11,757 nucleotides of DNA from an uncultured Spartobacteria bacterium (lineage in GTDB: Bacteria; Verrucomicrobiota; Verrucomicrobiia; Chthoniobacterales; UBA6821): positions 1 through 11,757 of the forward strand of contig CAIKYN010000247.1 in NCBI GenBank assembly GCA_903831635.1, given 5' to 3'. Every line of letters starts with the position of its first letter. The stretch's first letter is position 1. The notes beneath the pieces were generated by a model, which worked only from the letters and a program-made list of their open reading frames with translations, had not been told where the DNA came from and searched no databases. Made by a program: the position numbers and the translations under genes. Shown piece by piece: positions 1 to 7,435 of this stretch.

Positions 1-1
1 C

Positions 2-1474
2 ATCTGCCGAGTCGGCGAGGACTACTACCTCGTCAACAGCAGCTTCGAGTACTTTCCAGGAGTTCCTATTTATCACAGTCGGGATCTCATGAACTGGAGG
101 CAGATCGGTCACTGTCTGACTCGCGAGAGCCAGCTGCCTCTGAAGGGTGTCAAACCCTCGGACGGTATCTATGCCCCCACAATCCGGTATCATGACGGAC
201 GTTTCTACATGGTCACCACCAACATGACCGGGGGTGGGAACTTCTATGTCTGGACCGAAGATCCTGCCGGGGAATGGTCGGAGCCGATCTGGGTTGCGCA
301 GAAGGGGATCGATCCATCGCTGCTGTTTGACAACGGCAAGGTCTACTTCACGAGCAACGGAACCGGGTGGGCGCCCGTGAGAGGCGCCTATCAGTGCGAG
401 ATCGACATCGCCACAGGCAAGCAGCTTACGGAGTCAAAATTTCTGTGGCCCGGCACGGGAGGGTCCTATCCCGAGGCCCCTCATCTCTACCACATCGGCG
501 ATTGGTATTACCTGACGCTTGCCGAAGGGGGCACTGCGGAATGTCACATGGTGACGATCGCCCGGTCCCGTGATCCTTATGGTGTGACGAGCCCCTTCGA
601 GTCGTGCCCTCACAATCCCATCCTTACTCACCGGAGCCTGATGAACGACATTCAGTCAACCGGTCACGGCGATCTCTTTGAGGATCACCATGGAAACTGG
701 TGGATCGTCTTCCTCGGCTACCGCTATGGCGAGTACTCCTGGCACCACCTCGGCCGCGAGACATACCTTGCACCCGTAGAGTGGATCGACGGGTGGCCCG
801 TCGTGAACCATGGGGAGAAGGTTCTCTGCACGATGGAGATTAACCGCCCCATGACACCGTGCCCATGGCCTGCATCGCCCGAGCGTGATGACTTTGACGC
901 TACCTCGCTCGGTTTTGCCTGGAACCATCTCCGCAACCCCGATCCTTCGCTCTACTCCCTTTCCGAGCGCCCGGGATCGCTCCGCCTTTCCTGTGGCAAT
1001 CCGACACTCGACGATCAGGACTCGCCCGCCTTTGTTGGTCGTCGTCAGGAGCATTTCGAGTGTGAGGCTGCGACCTTGCTAGACTTTAATCCAACCTCTG
1101 AGAACGAAGAAGCCGGACTCTGTGTCCTCGCTGATAACAAGCATCACTACGAAGTTGCCGTTACCCAGAGAGGAGGGAAGCGCTCGGTGATCGTTCGTCG
1201 GCGCATCGGAACCCTCATCGCTGAGGTCGCCTGCCAAACGATAGCTGAAGGTCCTGTCGAGTTACGGATCATTGCGGACAAGAAGACCTACCGCCTCTTG
1301 GCTGGGGCCACTGGGAATCTCATCGAATTGGCGACCGGGGAAACCCGCTACCTCTCCACCCAGGTGGCAGGGGGCTACACTGGCGCTTATTTCGGCCTCT
1401 ATGCCACGGCGCGAGGCGGGGAAAGCACAAACAAGGCCTTGTTCGACTGGTTCGATTACAGCGTGAGCCGATAG
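2..1474 (+). CDS. GH43 glycoside hydrolase (beta-xylosidase / arabinofuranosidase type), 5' end cut off by window
   Basis: The reading frame is open from the first complete codon at position 2, so the start lies outside the window; the ATG at 89 is internal. The visible 490 residues begin ICRVGEDYYLV, which in GH43 beta-xylosidases directly follows the DPS motif carrying the catalytic base Asp, so that Asp should lie three codons before the window. The pKa-tuning Asp is visible in GIDPSLLFD (codon 311-313) and the general acid Glu in YPEAPHLY (codon 473-475). A further conserved block, STGHGDLFED, follows. From about residue 295 of the visible part to the end is a beta-sandwich of the type found at the C-terminus of GH43 xylosidases (DDFD start, FVGRRQEHFECEA, ENEEAGL). 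The family removes xylose or arabinose from xylan side chains or oligosaccharides. Whether it is exported cannot be judged without the N-terminus. Exact substrate is inferred only at family level. Confidence 0.93.
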   Translation: MCRVGEDYYLVNSSFEYFPGVPIYHSRDLMNWRQIGHCLTRESQLPLKGVKPSDGIYAPTIRYHDGRFYMVTTNMTGGGNFYVWTEDPAGEWSEPIWVAQKGIDPSLLFDNGKVYFTSNGTGWAPVRGAYQCEIDIATGKQLTESKFLWPGTGGSYPEAPHLYHIGDWYYLTLAEGGTAECHMVTIARSRDPYGVTSPFESCPHNPILTHRSLMNDIQSTGHGDLFEDHHGNWWIVFLGYRYGEYSWHHLGRETYLAPVEWIDGWPVVNHGEKVLCTMEINRPMTPCPWPASPERDDFDATSLGFAWNHLRNPDPSLYSLSERPGSLRLSCGNPTLDDQDSPAFVGRRQEHFECEAATLLDFNPTSENEEAGLCVLADNKHHYEVAVTQRGGKRSVIVRRRIGTLIAEVACQTIAEGPVELRIIADKKTYRLLAGATGNLIELATGETRYLSTQVAGGYTGAYFGLYATARGGESTNKALFDWFDYSVSR

Positions 1475-1518
1475 GAACGCTCCTTCTGATAAGAGCGCGC
1501 TTGCGGCAGAACCATCTT

Positions 1519-1523
1519 GGGAG
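1519..1523 (+). promoter_or_regulatory. Shine-Dalgarno for the GspE/PilB ATPase
   Basis: GGGAG lies 8 nt before the ATG at 1532. This decides the start: an in-frame TTG at 1517 overlaps this site, so it would leave the SD inside the gene. A second ATG follows directly at 1535. This is one of only two convincing ribosome-binding sites in the window. Confidence 0.65.
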
Positions 1524-1531
1524 ATAGTTCA

Positions 1532-3319
1532 ATGATGGCCCCGGCAACGGAAACTTCCTCTCAACCCATCACCAATGGGTTGGCGGAGCTTTTGCTCGCT
1601 GCGGCGGTCAGTGCCGGGTGCGGAGATGTGGATGCCGTGCGCGAGGCTCTCTCCCGCGCGGCTTTTTCCCAGCAGTCCCAAGTGGCTGCTGTCATCGCGA
1701 CGGGTACCGTTCCTGAAAATGATTTCATGAAGGAGTTGGCCGCCCTGCTTGGCATGGATTGGAGAGAAGAGGATGAGGTGAAGCCAGCGGAGAACGTTCG
1801 CTCGACGTTTCCTGCGCGTCTGGCGCTTGGGTTCCAGATTCTTCCCGAACAACCGAGGGAAAAACTTATTGATTCTGAAAAAGCCGTTGAAGAGGTGACG
1901 TCGGCTTCCGACGAGCTCAGTCTTCTTGTATGGGATCCCTTCGACCATGCGGCATGGCAGGCAGTCACGCACCATCATCCGGGAACCGTCCATCTGGTCA
2001 TGACCACGCGTCGTCGTCTCACCGAAGCAGTGAAGTCAGCTTATGGTGTGGGAGCGGAAACCTTTGAAGAACTGCTCGAGGGACGCGATGAGGAGGCCTT
2101 TGTCGAGAAAGAGGAGGTCAATGTCCTTGATGGCGAGGATCCCGAGGCCTCGGTCATGAAATTCGTGAATCAGATCCTGCGCGAGGGACTGCAACAGGGA
2201 GCAACTGATATTCATTTCGAGCCACTCGGTCATGATCTTCGCATCCGATACCGCATCGACGGTGTCCTGCACGAGGCCCCTGTTCCGCCGAGAATCAAGG
2301 TTCTTCAGGATTCGGTCACATCACGTCTTAAAATCATGGCTTCGCTCGATATTGCCGAGCGGCGCCTGCCGCAGGATGGTCGCATCGCGCTGGAGCACAA
2401 GGGGCGGCCCATCGATGTGCGTGTCGCCACCATCCCCTGCGTGCATGGAGAGAATGTTAGCCTGCGTTTGTTAGGGGCCGAGCAGTTCGACTTCAAGCGC
2501 CTCGGGTTGGAAGCGGGCGTTGAGAAGATTATCCGCTCACTGATTTCCATGCCGAATGGCATTGTGCTGGTAACCGGCCCAACCGGTTGCGGAAAGAGCA
2601 CCTCGCTTTACACCTTCCTCAGTGCTCTCAATGTCAAGGAACGCCGCATCATCACGATCGAAGATCCTGTGGAGCACAAGATCGATGGGGTCATTCAGAT
2701 CGCAGTGAAGCCTGAGATCGATCTGACCTTTGCCAGCGCCTTGCGCAGTATCCTGCGTGGAGATCCAAATGTCGTGATGATCGGTGAGATGCGTGACCGC
2801 GAGACCGTCGAGATCGCCATCCGCGCGGCGCAGACTGGACATCTTGTTTTCAGTACTCTCCACACAAATGATGCTGTCGGCGGTATTACCCGTCTTATTG
2901 ATATGGGCGTGGAACCTTTCCTTGTCGGCTCTTCCGTCCGTGCCTTCCTTGCCCAGCGTCTTGTCAGGAAACTCTGCTCGAAATGCTCTAAACCATCTGA
3001 AATCTCTCGTGAGGAATTGGAGGGGATCGGTTTTCCGATGGAGTTGGCCGGCGGTCTTCGACAGCCTGTTGGATGTCAGCATTGTCGTCAGAGCGGTTAT
3101 GCCGGGCGACTGGCCATCATGGAGATCTGTCTTGTGACCCATGCTTTGCAGGAGCTTCTCCAAAAAAGGGCTACCGGAAATGAGCTTGCTGAACAGGCTG
3201 CCAAGGATGGAATGATTCCCCTGAGAAAGGATGGATGGCGCAAAGCTTCCATGGGGCTAACCTCCGTTGAGGAGGTGCTGCGAGTGACCGCCAGCGATCT
3301 CGCCGTCCTGGACGAATAA
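1532..3319 (+). CDS. GspE/PilB-family ATPase (type II secretion or type IV pilus assembly)
   Basis: Cytoplasmic hexameric ATPase of the GspE/PilB family, which powers pseudopilus or pilus assembly at the inner membrane. The protein is 595 residues from ATG 1532. Residues about 15-170 form a poorly conserved N-terminal region in the place of the MshEN domain. The core starts near residue 205 with GATDIHFEP and continues with Walker A GPTGCGKST (349-357), an Asp box around ITIEDPVEH, Walker B VVMIGEMRD (414-422) and His box TGHLVFSTLHTND (435-447). A metal-binding Cys tetrad sits at Cys482, Cys485, Cys515 and Cys518, as in GspE and PilB but not the retraction ATPase PilT. All nucleotide-handling motifs look intact; Met replaces the usual Ile in the GEIRD motif, a mild change. 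No other secretion or pilus gene is in the window, so GspE cannot be told from PilB by context. It follows the GH43 gene by 57 nt and may be co-transcribed with it. Confidence 0.93.
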   Translation: MMAPATETSSQPITNGLAELLLAAAVSAGCGDVDAVREALSRAAFSQQSQVAAVIATGTVPENDFMKELAALLGMDWREEDEVKPAENVRSTFPARLALGFQILPEQPREKLIDSEKAVEEVTSASDELSLLVWDPFDHAAWQAVTHHHPGTVHLVMTTRRRLTEAVKSAYGVGAETFEELLEGRDEEAFVEKEEVNVLDGEDPEASVMKFVNQILREGLQQGATDIHFEPLGHDLRIRYRIDGVLHEAPVPPRIKVLQDSVTSRLKIMASLDIAERRLPQDGRIALEHKGRPIDVRVATIPCVHGENVSLRLLGAEQFDFKRLGLEAGVEKIIRSLISMPNGIVLVTGPTGCGKSTSLYTFLSALNVKERRIITIEDPVEHKIDGVIQIAVKPEIDLTFASALRSILRGDPNVVMIGEMRDRETVEIAIRAAQTGHLVFSTLHTNDAVGGITRLIDMGVEPFLVGSSVRAFLAQRLVRKLCSKCSKPSEISREELEGIGFPMELAGGLRQPVGCQHCRQSGYAGRLAIMEICLVTHALQELLQKRATGNELAEQAAKDGMIPLRKDGWRKASMGLTSVEEVLRVTASDLAVLDE

Positions 3320-3332
3320 GACGAGCGGGGAG

Positions 3333-3746
3333 CTAATTCATCCCGGCAAGTTCAAGGATGCGTTTATACTCCTCCCGCGTCACGGGCATCACGCTGAGGC
3401 GGGATTGTTTGATCAATGCCATCTCCGCGAGTTTCGGATCGGCTTTGATTTCTGCAAGGGTCACAGGGGTGGGGAGATTCCGAACGCTCTTGAGATCGAC
3501 GCAACTCCAGTCTCCCTCATGGGCTGTGCCATCCTGATAGGCTTCCTTGACTACTTGGGTGATGCCTCGAACTGAGGGGGCGCTAACGCTCTGGTAAAAA
3601 AGAACGAGATCTCCCTTTTTCATGGCGCGCAGGTTATTCCGGGCTTGGAAGTTCCTAACGCCCGTCCAGGCAGTCTTGCCATCCTTCACGAGATCCTCCC
3701 ATGCGTAGGCGGAGGGTTCTGATTTCACGAGCCAGTGGTGTACCAT
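3333..3746 (-). CDS. EVE-domain protein (THYN1-like), stand-alone
   Basis: This 137-residue protein is a single EVE domain over its whole length, related to eukaryotic thymocyte nuclear protein 1. Diagnostic blocks are HWLVKSEPSAYAWEDL at the N-terminus, TAWTGVRNFQARNNLRAMKKGD in two adjoining parts (residues about 25-46), DLVLFYQS, and near the end LIKQSRLSVMPVT. EVE domains share the PUA-like fold and are thought to bind modified bases; the cellular role of the small bacterial single-domain members is not established. The ATG is read from 3746 leftward, with only a weak AAAGAG upstream. Length is normal for the family. It is convergent with the ATPase gene (13 nt between stops, no clear terminator there) and divergent from purA, so its promoter must lie in 3747-3900. 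Confidence 0.93.
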   Translation of the reverse strand: MVHHWLVKSEPSAYAWEDLVKDGKTAWTGVRNFQARNNLRAMKKGDLVLFYQSVSAPSVRGITQVVKEAYQDGTAHEGDWSCVDLKSVRNLPTPVTLAEIKADPKLAEMALIKQSRLSVMPVTREEYKRILELAGMN

Positions 3747-3900
3747 AGGCTCTTTGTATCCTTAGCTGGGGAGTCCTTTCAATCTCATCGTGGCATCCTG
3801 AGGGAATGCAAAAGGGGGGTTTATCCTTGCAAAGAGGGAACGGAGTGGCGATTTTTGACCACTTACCCGGACTCTTGTCCGGCTTTTTAGCTTAAATACC
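3747..3900. promoter_or_regulatory. Divergent intergenic region between the EVE gene and purA
   Basis: This 154-nt region must carry the leftward promoter of the EVE gene and is the natural site for the promoter of the purA cluster. No strong sigma-70 promoter stands out. The best rightward candidate is TTGCAA (3827-3832) with GATTTT (3850-3855) at 17-nt spacing, which matches the consensus at only 4 of 6 and 3 of 6 positions. The region includes a G-run (3814-3819) and a terminator-like hairpin (3867-3888) just before purA. No small ORF or RNA gene was recognised here. Confidence 0.5.
3867..3888 (+). terminator. Terminator-like hairpin 12 nt before the purA start codon
   Basis: A perfect 6-bp GC-rich stem, CCGGAC with GTCCGG, encloses a TCTT tetraloop and is followed by CTTTTT. 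This is the form of an intrinsic terminator for rightward transcription; on the opposite strand there is no T-run after the stem. It lies between the purA promoter region and the purA ATG at 3901, so as a plain terminator it would block purA. It could instead be an attenuator, a 5' mRNA-stabilising hairpin, or a protein-binding inverted repeat. The 5' arm can pair with an upstream segment at 3769-3776, which would open the hairpin. The stem is short, so the call is moderate. Confidence 0.45.
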
Positions 3901-5175
3901 ATGTCAAACACCATTCTTGTAGGCTCCCAGTGGGGAGATGAGGGCAAAGGAAAAATCATCGATGTCCTGACCGGCGACATGGATATCGTTGTGCGAAGCC
4001 AGGGAGGTAATAATGCCGGACATACAATCGTTGATGGAGACAAAAAATATGTCCTCCACCTCATTCCTTCCGGAATCCTGCGCAAAGGAAAAATCTGCGT
4101 GATCGGTAATGGTGTCGTGATTGATCCGGTCGCTCTGGTAGCTGAGATCAAAGGGCTGCAGGAACGTGGAATCAAGGTGGATAAGAATCTTCTCATCAGC
4201 GATAGTGCCCACCTCGTGATGCCTTATCACAGATCTCTCGATGAGCGCCGTGAAGCCCTTAAGGGGAAGAACAAAATCGGCACCACCAAGAGGGGTATCG
4301 GTCCCGCCTATGGTGATAAGGCCGCCCGTACAGGCCTCCGTATGGCCGACCTCGTTAGGCCCGATGTTTTCAAGACGAAGCTCGCTCAACGCATCAAGGA
4401 AAACAACGCCGTGATCAAGGGCCTGGGTGGCAAGCCGATCAATGGTGCCAAGGTGCTTGCCGAGTACACGGCCGCCGCCACGGTGCTGAAGCCTTTTGTC
4501 ACGAACACAGTCACCTTCCTTCACAAAGCCATGGATGCGAGGAAAGAGATCCTCTTCGAGGGAGCCCAGGGGACTTTCCTGGATATCGATCATGGCACCT
4601 ATCCTTTCGTTACCAGTTCCAATACCACGTCCGGAGGAGCCTGCACCGGATCCGGCATTGCTCCTAATCGCATCGATACGGTGATCGGCGTCGTGAAGGC
4701 TTACACCACCCGCGTTGGTGAGGGACCTCTTCCCACGGAAGAAGATGCAATTGGTGACATGCTTCACGGTATGGGACGTGAATTCGGCGCGACCACGGGG
4801 CGTGCACGTCGCTGCGGCTGGTTTGACGCGGTGGCCACGCGCTACGCAACGATGGTGAATGGTGTTGATCAACTCGCCATCACCAACCTCGACGGCCTTG
4901 ACGCCTTGCCCGAAATCCTTGTTTGCACCGGCTATCGGATTGATGGCAAAGGTCCTGTGCTCGACACACCTCCGACGGATGCAGGAGAGTTGGCGCGCTG
5001 CCGCCCCGTCTACATGAGCATGCCAGGATGGCTCACTCCGACAGATTCCATCCGCAAGTATAAGGATCTTCCGCCGAAGGCCCGTCGCTACGCGGAGATG
5101 CTCGCCAAGCTGAGCGGCGCCAAGCTTTCCATCGTCAGCGTCGGTCCTGGTCGCGCGCAGACCATCCAACTCTAA
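3901..5175 (+). CDS. purA: Adenylosuccinate synthetase
   Basis: PurA joins IMP and aspartate using GTP to give adenylosuccinate, the first committed step from IMP to AMP, in the cytoplasm. The 424 residues match the usual length (E. coli has 432). Visible motifs are the N-terminal GSQWGDEGKGK with catalytic Asp13, GGNNAGHT with catalytic His41, FEGAQGTFLDIDHGTYPFVTSS in two adjoining parts (about 219-240), TTGRARRCGWFD (298-309) and the C-terminal VSVGPGR. The guanine-contact loop reads TNLDG (328-332), with Asn329 where E. coli has Lys in TKLD. The ATG at 3901 begins MSNTILVGSQWG, the normal N-terminus, though no Shine-Dalgarno is visible; the 18 nt upstream are A/T-rich. It ends in tandem stops TAATAA. 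uppS starts 31 nt later, so it heads the right-hand gene cluster. Confidence 0.98.
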   Translation: MSNTILVGSQWGDEGKGKIIDVLTGDMDIVVRSQGGNNAGHTIVDGDKKYVLHLIPSGILRKGKICVIGNGVVIDPVALVAEIKGLQERGIKVDKNLLISDSAHLVMPYHRSLDERREALKGKNKIGTTKRGIGPAYGDKAARTGLRMADLVRPDVFKTKLAQRIKENNAVIKGLGGKPINGAKVLAEYTAAATVLKPFVTNTVTFLHKAMDARKEILFEGAQGTFLDIDHGTYPFVTSSNTTSGGACTGSGIAPNRIDTVIGVVKAYTTRVGEGPLPTEEDAIGDMLHGMGREFGATTGRARRCGWFDAVATRYATMVNGVDQLAITNLDGLDALPEILVCTGYRIDGKGPVLDTPPTDAGELARCRPVYMSMPGWLTPTDSIRKYKDLPPKARRYAEMLAKLSGAKLSIVSVGPGRAQTIQL

Positions 5176-5206
5176 TAAGGGAGAGATCCGAGTTAGATTC
5201 ATTCCC

Positions 5207-5956
5207 GTGAGCAACACCTCTCTCTCCAAGGTGCCGCGTCACACCGCCATCATCATGGATGGCAACGGTCGTTGGGCCAAGGAAAGGGGATGGCCCCGTC
5301 TCAAAGGGCATGAGCAGGGAGCGCTCAATGTGGAAAGGATCTGCGAGGCTTGCATTGACGAAGGGGTGGAGTTCCTGACCCTTTACGCTTTCTCGACGGA
5401 GAACTGGAAGCGTCCGGCCCATGAGGTGGCGGGACTGATGCTGCTACTGGAGCGCTTCCTCTCCGAAAAGGTTGCCATGATGAACAGGAACGGCGTTCGT
5501 CTCGCCGCGATCGGCAGAATCGCCGACCTGCCGGGGCCTGCTCGGAAGCGTCTGGAGCGGGCCATTGAGGAGACCTCCCACAATACCCGACTTACGCTGA
5601 CTCTGGCTTTGAACTATGGTGGGCGCGACGAGATCGTGGATGCCGTGCGCTCCATCGCCGTAGAGGTTGGAGAGCGGAAACTCGAACCCTCCCAGATCAC
5701 TGCGGAAACAATATCCAATCATCTCTACACCCGGACGATGCCGGATCCCGACCTCCTGATCAGGACTTCGGGGGAAATGAGGATCTCCAATTTCCTGCTC
5801 TGGCAGCTCAGCTACACGGAGATTCATGTCACCCGTAAACTCTGGCCCGATTTCGGGGCTGAGGATCTTCATGCGGCTATTCTAGACTATGCCTCGCGGG
5901 ATCGACGTTACGGCTCCTCCGTTGAGAACCTTCCCATCACCGCGAACGCTTCCTGA
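5207..5956 (+). CDS. uppS: Undecaprenyl diphosphate synthase (cis-prenyltransferase)
   Basis: UppS adds isopentenyl diphosphate units to farnesyl diphosphate to make the C55 lipid carrier for peptidoglycan and other envelope polymers; it is a soluble or membrane-associated homodimer. The 249 residues carry the family signatures: AIIMDGNGRWAKERG with the metal-binding Asp18, LTLYAFSTENWKRP (57-70), and RTSGEMRISNFLLWQLSYTE (186-205), which holds the diphosphate-binding Arg186, Arg192 and Ser194 and the metal ligand Glu205. The start is GTG at 5207; the first in-frame ATG at 5255 would cut into the active-site motif, and no other start codon lies between it and the purA stop. No Shine-Dalgarno is at proper distance. 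In many bacteria uppS is followed by cdsA and dxr; here it is followed after 5 nt by a regulator gene. Undecaprenyl rather than a shorter product is inferred from the family norm. Confidence 0.97.
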   Translation: MSNTSLSKVPRHTAIIMDGNGRWAKERGWPRLKGHEQGALNVERICEACIDEGVEFLTLYAFSTENWKRPAHEVAGLMLLLERFLSEKVAMMNRNGVRLAAIGRIADLPGPARKRLERAIEETSHNTRLTLTLALNYGGRDEIVDAVRSIAVEVGERKLEPSQITAETISNHLYTRTMPDPDLLIRTSGEMRISNFLLWQLSYTEIHVTRKLWPDFGAEDLHAAILDYASRDRRYGSSVENLPITANAS

Positions 5957-5961
5957 TAACT

Positions 5962-7425
5962 ATGAGTAGTGCACCGACCACCCAAACCGTGCTTGTCGTC
6001 GACAGTGAGACGGACTTTCTCGACTGGGTCCGCCAGCAACTCAAGGCTTCGGGCGTCCGTGTGATCACGGAGACAAATTCCGCCAACGCTTTCAAGATCT
6101 TCTGCCTGGAGAAGCCTGATCTGGTGATCACGGAGATGCACCTGCGTCCTTCCGGGGGACTCGACCTCCTGGCAAAGATCCGTGCGGAGTCCCCGAATGC
6201 CATGGTGATCATCATGAGCGCCTACGGGACGACGCAGGCGGTGATCGAATCGATGAAGCTCGGCGCCTTCGATTTCCTTCGCAAGGAATCGCTTCCCTTC
6301 ACCATGAAGGTCGTTGTCGATACCGCGCTGAAGTCTGCCGCTGAACTTCGCGCAGCTTCCCCGACGAAGCCGGCACTCACGGTCGAGCAGTACCACGACG
6401 ATATTGTCGGTCAGTCCGAGGCGATGCAGTCTGTCTTTAAAATGGTGGGTCGCGTCGCGATGAGCGATGCCCCTGTGCTGGTTACCGGAGAGAGCGGTTG
6501 CGGCAAGGAGTTGGTCGCACGCGCGATCCACAATTACAGCGAGAGAAGCAAGAAGCCCCTTATTGCGATCAACTGTGCAGCCATTCCCGAGAATCTTTTG
6601 GAAAGCGAGCTCTTCGGTCATGAGAAGGGTTCCTTCACCGGGGCCGCCACTCAGCGTATCGGTCGCTTCGAGCAGGGAAATGGAGGCACTCTTTTCCTCG
6701 ACGAGATAGGCGAGATGCCTCTGGCCGTTCAGAGCAAGCTTCTCCGTGTCCTCCAGGAGGGGGAGTTTTCCCGCGTCGGAGGTAATGCGACCATTCGGTC
6801 GAACGTCCGGATTGTCGCCGCGACGAACAGGAATCTGGAGGAGGCAATTGCGAATAAAGAATTCCGCGAGGATTTGTATTACCGACTCAATGTGGTAGGC
6901 ATTCATCTCCCCCCGCTCCGTGCCCGTTCAGAGGATATCTCATTGCTGGCCGAGTATTTCTTATCCCGAATCGCCCAGCAGCAGCATCGTCCGCTTCTGC
7001 AGCTTTCCTCGGAAGCCATCAAGGTCATGCAGGCCTACCCCTGGCCCGGTAATGTTCGCGAGTTGCAAAACACCCTCCAGCGTGCCTGCGTGCTGGCGAC
7101 AAGCGATGTCCTTCTACCAAAAGATCTTCCATTGGGTCAGGTTGCAAACGCTTCTGAAGTCACCGATGCGGCTCATGCCTCAGGAACTGCCCTGAACGCT
7201 CTGAGCGTCGAAGAGGCAGCCCGGTCCCTCTTTGAGGCCCTGATCAGGGAGAGCGGTGACCGCGAACTTCTTCCCTGGGTAGAGGAGGACTTCACCAAGA
7301 GGGCAATGGAAATGACCCGCAATAACCAGCTCAGATCCTCCAAACTTCTGGGAATTACCCGGGCCACTCTTCGCAAGCGCTTGGAGCGACTTGGCATCCG
7401 TGGCTCTTCCTCGGCGGAGGAGTGA
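5962..7425 (+). CDS. NtrC-family sigma-54 activator with atypical receiver domain
   Basis: This 487-residue protein has three parts. Residues 8-125 form a response-regulator receiver. Residues about 145-385 form the AAA+ domain that drives open-complex formation by sigma-54 RNA polymerase, with Walker A GESGCGKE (176-183), the sigma-54 contact loop GSFTGA (223-228; GAFTGA in most), Walker B GGTLFLDEIGEM (241-252) and FREDLYYRLNV (301-311). The end (about 438-478) is a Fis-type helix-turn-helix, SSKLLGITRATLRKRLERLG. The receiver is odd: the phosphorylated Asp is replaced by Glu58 (VITEMHLRPSGG, codon 6133-6135 GAG), and the second acidic residue is Ser15 (VVDSE), while Ser86 and Lys108 stand at the switch positions. 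It probably does not use normal Asp phosphorylation. No histidine kinase is nearby. The ATG follows the uppS stop by 5 nt without a visible Shine-Dalgarno, suggesting translational coupling. Its target promoters are unknown. Confidence 0.95.
   Translation: MSSAPTTQTVLVVDSETDFLDWVRQQLKASGVRVITETNSANAFKIFCLEKPDLVITEMHLRPSGGLDLLAKIRAESPNAMVIIMSAYGTTQAVIESMKLGAFDFLRKESLPFTMKVVVDTALKSAAELRAASPTKPALTVEQYHDDIVGQSEAMQSVFKMVGRVAMSDAPVLVTGESGCGKELVARAIHNYSERSKKPLIAINCAAIPENLLESELFGHEKGSFTGAATQRIGRFEQGNGGTLFLDEIGEMPLAVQSKLLRVLQEGEFSRVGGNATIRSNVRIVAATNRNLEEAIANKEFREDLYYRLNVVGIHLPPLRARSEDISLLAEYFLSRIAQQQHRPLLQLSSEAIKVMQAYPWPGNVRELQNTLQRACVLATSDVLLPKDLPLGQVANASEVTDAAHASGTALNALSVEEAARSLFEALIRESGDRELLPWVEEDFTKRAMEMTRNNQLRSSKLLGITRATLRKRLERLGIRGSSSAEE
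7416..7422 (+). promoter_or_regulatory. Shine-Dalgarno for the PabC-like gene
   Basis: GGAGGAG lies in the last codons of the regulator gene, 13 nt before the GTG at 7436. The spacing is somewhat long, but this is the strongest anti-16S match in the window. It favours the GTG at 7436 over in-frame TTG 7391 and GTG 7400, which lie upstream of it inside the regulator gene. Confidence 0.55.
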
Positions 7426-7435
7426 TTGTCTTCCT

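Noticed and set aside
1478..1497. Inverted repeat CGCTC / GAGCG after the GH43 stop codon
   Set aside because: Only a 5-bp stem with a 10-nt loop and no T-run after it; not a convincing terminator.
2537..3163. A 208-codon minus-strand frame opposite the ATPase gene
   Set aside because: It covers the Walker and His-box region of a clear GspE/PilB gene and looks like no known protein.
3791..3810. A sequence resembling a sigma-54 promoter (TGGCAT followed by TGCA) upstream of purA
   Set aside because: The GG and GC elements are 16 nt apart instead of the required 12, so sigma-54 polymerase should not recognise it.
3904..5229. A 441-codon open frame on the minus strand covering nearly all of purA
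   Set aside because: It mirrors purA and the uppS start in the antisense frame and its translation resembles no family. purA is certain, and long antisense frames are common in GC-rich genes.
5908..6906. A 332-codon open frame on the minus strand opposite the regulator gene
   Set aside because: Antisense to a well-conserved receiver and AAA+ domain; the translation has no recognisable motifs.
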